Shown here: in pieces, positions 6,191 through 8,551 of the stretch
How positions within the stretch are numbered: position 1 is the stretch's first letter
Layout of the letters: each line of letters starts with the position of its first letter
NCBI GenBank assembly: GCA_964522605.1
Contig: CAZFWV010000298.1
Coordinates: forward strand, 1-8,551
Reading direction: 5' to 3'
Length of the DNA: 8,551 nt
From: CAVZLD01 sp964522605
GTDB lineage: Bacteria > Planctomycetota > Planctomycetia > Pirellulales > Pirellulaceae
The notes under the pieces: model-generated
Databases searched by the model: none
What the model was told of the DNA's origin: nothing
Seen by the model: only the letters and a program-made list of their open reading frames with translations
Made by a program: the position numbers and the translations under genes

Positions 6191-8269
6191 ATGCGTCTCT
6201 TGCGACCGGTCATTTCCGTTCTGGTGTTCATCTGCCTGTGTGCGGCGTCGCGCGCTCCAGCCGCCGATCAAGCTCGATACGATGTCGTGGTATATGGAGG
6301 CACTTCTGGCGGGATTGCGGCTGCACTGCAGGTCTCACGGATGGGAAAAACGGTCGTCCTGATCGAGCCCAGCGGACACCTGGGAGGCCTGACGAGCGGC
6401 GGACTCGGCTTTACCGACACGGGCGACAAGCGTGTGATTGGCGGTATCGCTCGAGAATTCTATCAGCGCATCAAACAGCATTATGATCAACCAGCGGCCT
6501 GGAAGTTCGAAAAGGCGGACGAGTACGATCGGTACCGACCGGACGACGATGCGATGTGGACCTTTGAGCCTCACATTGCCGAGCGGGTCTTCGCACAAAT
6601 GCTTGCCGAGCGACAGATTCCGATTGCGCTCAATCAACGTCTCGATCGCGATTCCGGTGTCACGCGGGACGGCCAGCGAATCGTCTCGATTCGCATGGAG
6701 AGCGGCCTTGTCTTTCGGGGGAATGCCTTCATCGATGCCACGTACGAGGGCGATTTAATGGCCGCCGCGGGAGTTAGCTACACCGTGGGCCGCGAGAGCA
6801 ACGCACAGTACGGCGAAACACTCAATGGAGTGCAAAAACTTCAGAACATCCACAATCACCTGTTCATCAAGCAGGTCGATCCGTATGTCACCCCAGGAGA
6901 CCCCACGAGCGGTCTACTGCCGGGCGTACACGGCGATCCACCGGGCGAAGAGGGTGCTGCCGACCACCGAGTTCAGGCGTACTGTTTCCGGATGTGCATG
7001 TCGAACGTTGCCGAGAATCGCGTGCCTTTTCCGAAGCCCGCGTCCTACGATGAGCAACGTTACGAGTTGTTGCTGCGGAACTTCGAGGCCGGCGATTTGC
7101 GCTTCCCGATGAAGCCGGACATGATGCCCAATGGCAAAACCGATACGAACAACAACTGCGCATTCTCGACAGACAACATCGGGATGAATTACGACTATCC
7201 CGAGGCAAGCTATGAACGGCGCGACGAGATCATTCGCGAGCACCGGGATTACCAGGAGGGCTTCATGTGGACGCTGGCCAACCATCCGCGCGTCCCCGAA
7301 TCCATCCGGCAGCAGATGGCTGTCTGGGGTCTGGCGAAGGATGAGTTTGTCGACAACGGCAATTGGCCCCATCAACTGTATATTCGGGAAGCACGCCGTA
7401 TGGTCGGTGACTATGTGATGACGGAATTGGACTGCCGCCGCCAGAAGGTCGCTGAAGATTCTGTTGGCCTGGGCTCCTACAATATGGATTCGCACAACGT
7501 CCAGCGTTATGTCACACCGGACGGCTTTGCCCAGAACGAGGGCGACGTGCAGGTCTCGCCGGGAGGCGCCTATTTGATCAGCTATCGCGCACTCGTTCCC
7601 AAACGGGGTGAGGCACGAAACCTGCTCGTTCCCGTCTGTCTTTCCTCCTCTCACATCGCATACGGTTCGATCCGCATGGAACCGGTGTTTATGATTCTCG
7701 GTCAGTCCGCCGCCACGGCGGCCGTCCAAGCCCTGGAAACCGGAGTTGATGTTCAGGACGTCGACTATGCGCGGCTGCGCGAACGTTTGTTGGCGGACCG
7801 GCAAGTCCTTGATCTGCCGGCACCGACGGGATCGGGCCGCGGGATTCCCTCGTCACAAATCGAAGGAACCGTCGTCGATGATGAAAAGGCAATGCTGATT
7901 GGCGTCTGGACATCGAGTACCTCCGTCGGTCCGTTTATCGAACGAAGCTATCGTCATGACCAGGACGGGGACAAAGGCCAACTGTCAGCGCGTTTTGAGA
8001 CGGAGTTACCGGCCGGATTGTATTCGGTCCGAATTGCCTACACTCCCCACGCGAATCGTGCCACGAATGTACCCGTGACGATCCACCATCGCGGCGGTAT
8101 CGAGCAGAAACGGATCAACCAGCGGCAAGCTCCCGCGGATGGACCATTTGCTGAAGTGGGCGTCTTCGAATTCGGAGCCGACCAACCGGCTCTCGTCATC
8201 ATCAAGAACGACGGAACCGATGGCCACGTGATCATTGATGCCGTCGCCTTTGTCCCGGCAGAACGATGA
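6191..8269 (+). CDS. Secreted FAD-dependent oxidoreductase with golvesin/xanthan-lyase-like C-terminal domain
   Basis: This 692-residue protein has a Sec-type signal peptide (hydrophobic residues about 7-20, likely cut after APA at 22-24). The FAD-binding Rossmann start YDVVVYGGTSGG (30-41) has the acidic strand end LIE (57-59), then LGGLTSGGLG (64-73) and FIDATYEGDL (180-189). Later conserved blocks are NRVPFPKP (276-283), WPHQLYIREARRM (392-404), SYNMDSHNVQRYV (429-441) and the second FAD-contact region LLVPVCLSSSHIAYGSIRMEP (478-498). This matches the FAD_oxidored-like flavoprotein family common in Planctomycetes and Bacteroidetes. Residues about 568-690 form a beta-rich module ending GHVIIDAVAFVP, as in the golvesin C-terminal/xanthan-lyase-associated domain. 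The substrate is unknown; a sugar or polysaccharide-derived compound is a guess from the attached domain. It ends 7 bp from the opposing small gene and shows no operon partner. Confidence 0.9.
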   Translation: MRLLRPVISVLVFICLCAASRAPAADQARYDVVVYGGTSGGIAAALQVSRMGKTVVLIEPSGHLGGLTSGGLGFTDTGDKRVIGGIAREFYQRIKQHYDQPAAWKFEKADEYDRYRPDDDAMWTFEPHIAERVFAQMLAERQIPIALNQRLDRDSGVTRDGQRIVSIRMESGLVFRGNAFIDATYEGDLMAAAGVSYTVGRESNAQYGETLNGVQKLQNIHNHLFIKQVDPYVTPGDPTSGLLPGVHGDPPGEEGAADHRVQAYCFRMCMSNVAENRVPFPKPASYDEQRYELLLRNFEAGDLRFPMKPDMMPNGKTDTNNNCAFSTDNIGMNYDYPEASYERRDEIIREHRDYQEGFMWTLANHPRVPESIRQQMAVWGLAKDEFVDNGNWPHQLYIREARRMVGDYVMTELDCRRQKVAEDSVGLGSYNMDSHNVQRYVTPDGFAQNEGDVQVSPGGAYLISYRALVPKRGEARNLLVPVCLSSSHIAYGSIRMEPVFMILGQSAATAAVQALETGVDVQDVDYARLRERLLADRQVLDLPAPTGSGRGIPSSQIEGTVVDDEKAMLIGVWTSSTSVGPFIERSYRHDQDGDKGQLSARFETELPAGLYSVRIAYTPHANRATNVPVTIHHRGGIEQKRINQRQAPADGPFAEVGVFEFGADQPALVIIKNDGTDGHVIIDAVAFVPAER

Positions 8270-8276
8270 CTGCGTT

Positions 8277-8492
8277 TTACCACTCCTCGCTCTCCGCACC
8301 CTGACAGCCAACGTCAGCGAAGAGTGACTTCAGCTCCTCGAAGTGTCTTCCGGTTGCGGTGTGGATCACCACCGCCTGATCCCGGCCCGCGCTCTGGATT
8401 TTTCGGACTCCGTGGCCGAATCCTTTCAGGCGACGGCGTGTCTGCGATGCGCTCAGATTAACGAACAAACGAAACCCCTTAGGATCAGCCAT
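8277..8492 (-). CDS. Small basic 71-residue protein of unknown function
   Basis: The frame runs from ATG 8490-8492 to TAA 8277-8279, with GGAG (8503-8506) ten bases before the start. The protein has no signal peptide, no membrane segment and one cysteine (in GCQG near the end). It shows a basic middle, QTRRRLKGFGHGVRKIQSAG (17-36), then the strand-like QAVVIHTATG (39-48) and a short helix EELKSLFADVG (52-62). The mix looks like a small folded alpha/beta protein, and the text resembles short conserved planctomycete hypotheticals from memory; I cannot name a family. A nucleic-acid-binding role is possible from the basic patch but is only inference. It is convergent with the oxidoreductase, with 7 bases between the two stop codons, and has the 22-bp motif 27 bases upstream of its start. 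Confidence 0.72.
   Translation of the reverse strand: MADPKGFRLFVNLSASQTRRRLKGFGHGVRKIQSAGRDQAVVIHTATGRHFEELKSLFADVGCQGAESEEW
8281..8326. terminator. Stem-loop at the convergent gene ends
   Basis: CACTCCTCGCT (8281-8291) pairs with AGCGAAGAGTG (8316-8326) with one mismatch; in the minus-strand transcript that position is a G-U wobble. The loop is 24 bases. It begins 11 bases after the oxidoreductase stop and lies inside the last codons of the small gene. No T-run follows on either strand, so it is at best a transcript-stabilising or factor-assisted end for the plus-strand gene. Confidence 0.3.
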
Positions 8493-8519
8493 GCGGGCGA
8501 GACTCCACTTTTAAGTTGA

Positions 8520-8541
8520 TGGCTCGGAAGAGGTTACTACA
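8520..8541 (-). repeat. Right copy of the inverted 22-bp motif
   Basis: On the minus strand this reads TGTAGTAACCTCTTCCGAGCCA; the core 8520-8537 is identical to 5987-6004 in the opposite orientation. It ends 27 bases before the start codon of the 71-residue gene and points towards it, just as the left copy points towards the oxidoreductase gene. Similarity seems to continue weakly to the window edge (a CTCGCG follows in both). Confidence 0.7.
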
Positions 8542-8551
8542 TCCTCGCGGT

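Noticed and set aside
6914..7804. Minus-strand open frame of 296 codons
   Set aside because: It is antisense to the FAD oxidoreductase, whose conserved blocks fix the true frame.
5983..8541. Transposon bounded by the inverted 22-bp motif
   Set aside because: No transposase or recombinase gene lies between the copies and I see no target-site duplication; kept only as one explanation in the findings.
8519..8551. ATG at the right edge opening the frame MARKRLLHPRG, a possible gene start
   Set aside because: The ATG lies inside the repeated 22-bp motif region, has no ribosome site before it, and the other copy of the motif lacks the ATG; the window ends too soon to test it.

Overview
The window looks like a piece of a planctomycete chromosome. 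The main reason is the long minus-strand gene. Its product carries an arginine-rich N-terminus followed by the LEPR-XLL-type motif LESRQLL and, at the C-terminus, dockerin-like calcium loops of the 'FNTADLVLVLQAGEYEDG' type, a combination I associate with planctomycete exported giant proteins. The secreted FAD oxidoreductase with a golvesin/xanthan-lyase-like tail, the moderately high GC and the repeat-rich spacer fit this. I cannot name a genus from the sequence.

Layout from left to right. (1) Positions 1-281, plus strand: the last part of a nitrilase-family carbon-nitrogen hydrolase whose catalytic region lies outside the window. (2) Positions 247-5352, minus strand: one 1701-residue exported modular protein with an LEPR-XLL-type N-terminus, eight tandem ~89-residue Ig/cadherin-like repeats, a secreted beta-propeller domain (NVQVAGVDEGDIV family) and four EF-hand-like calcium loops in two pairs. 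Its 3' end overlaps the hydrolase gene convergently by 35 bp. A good sigma-70-like promoter and a Shine-Dalgarno sequence decide its start. (3) Positions 5353-6190: an ~840 bp spacer with no convincing gene, packed with palindromic elements. Two of them tile almost without gaps into a three-way and a four-way junction. (4) Positions 6191-8269, plus strand: a secreted FAD-dependent oxidoreductase with a C-terminal golvesin-like beta domain. (5) Positions 8277-8492, minus strand: a basic 71-residue protein, convergent with the oxidoreductase and only 7 bp from it. (6) The last ~60 bases hold the second, inverted copy of a 22-bp motif also present at 5983-6004.

There is no operon here: neighbouring genes are convergent (hydrolase with giant protein; oxidoreductase with small protein) or divergent (giant protein and oxidoreductase, on either side of the palindromic spacer). 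The two large proteins are both predicted to act outside the cytoplasm, but nothing in the sequence ties them to one pathway. The clearest non-coding signal, and the one I would look at first, is the train of structured palindromes at 5613-5923 together with the inverted 22-bp motif that flanks the oxidoreductase/small-gene pair.
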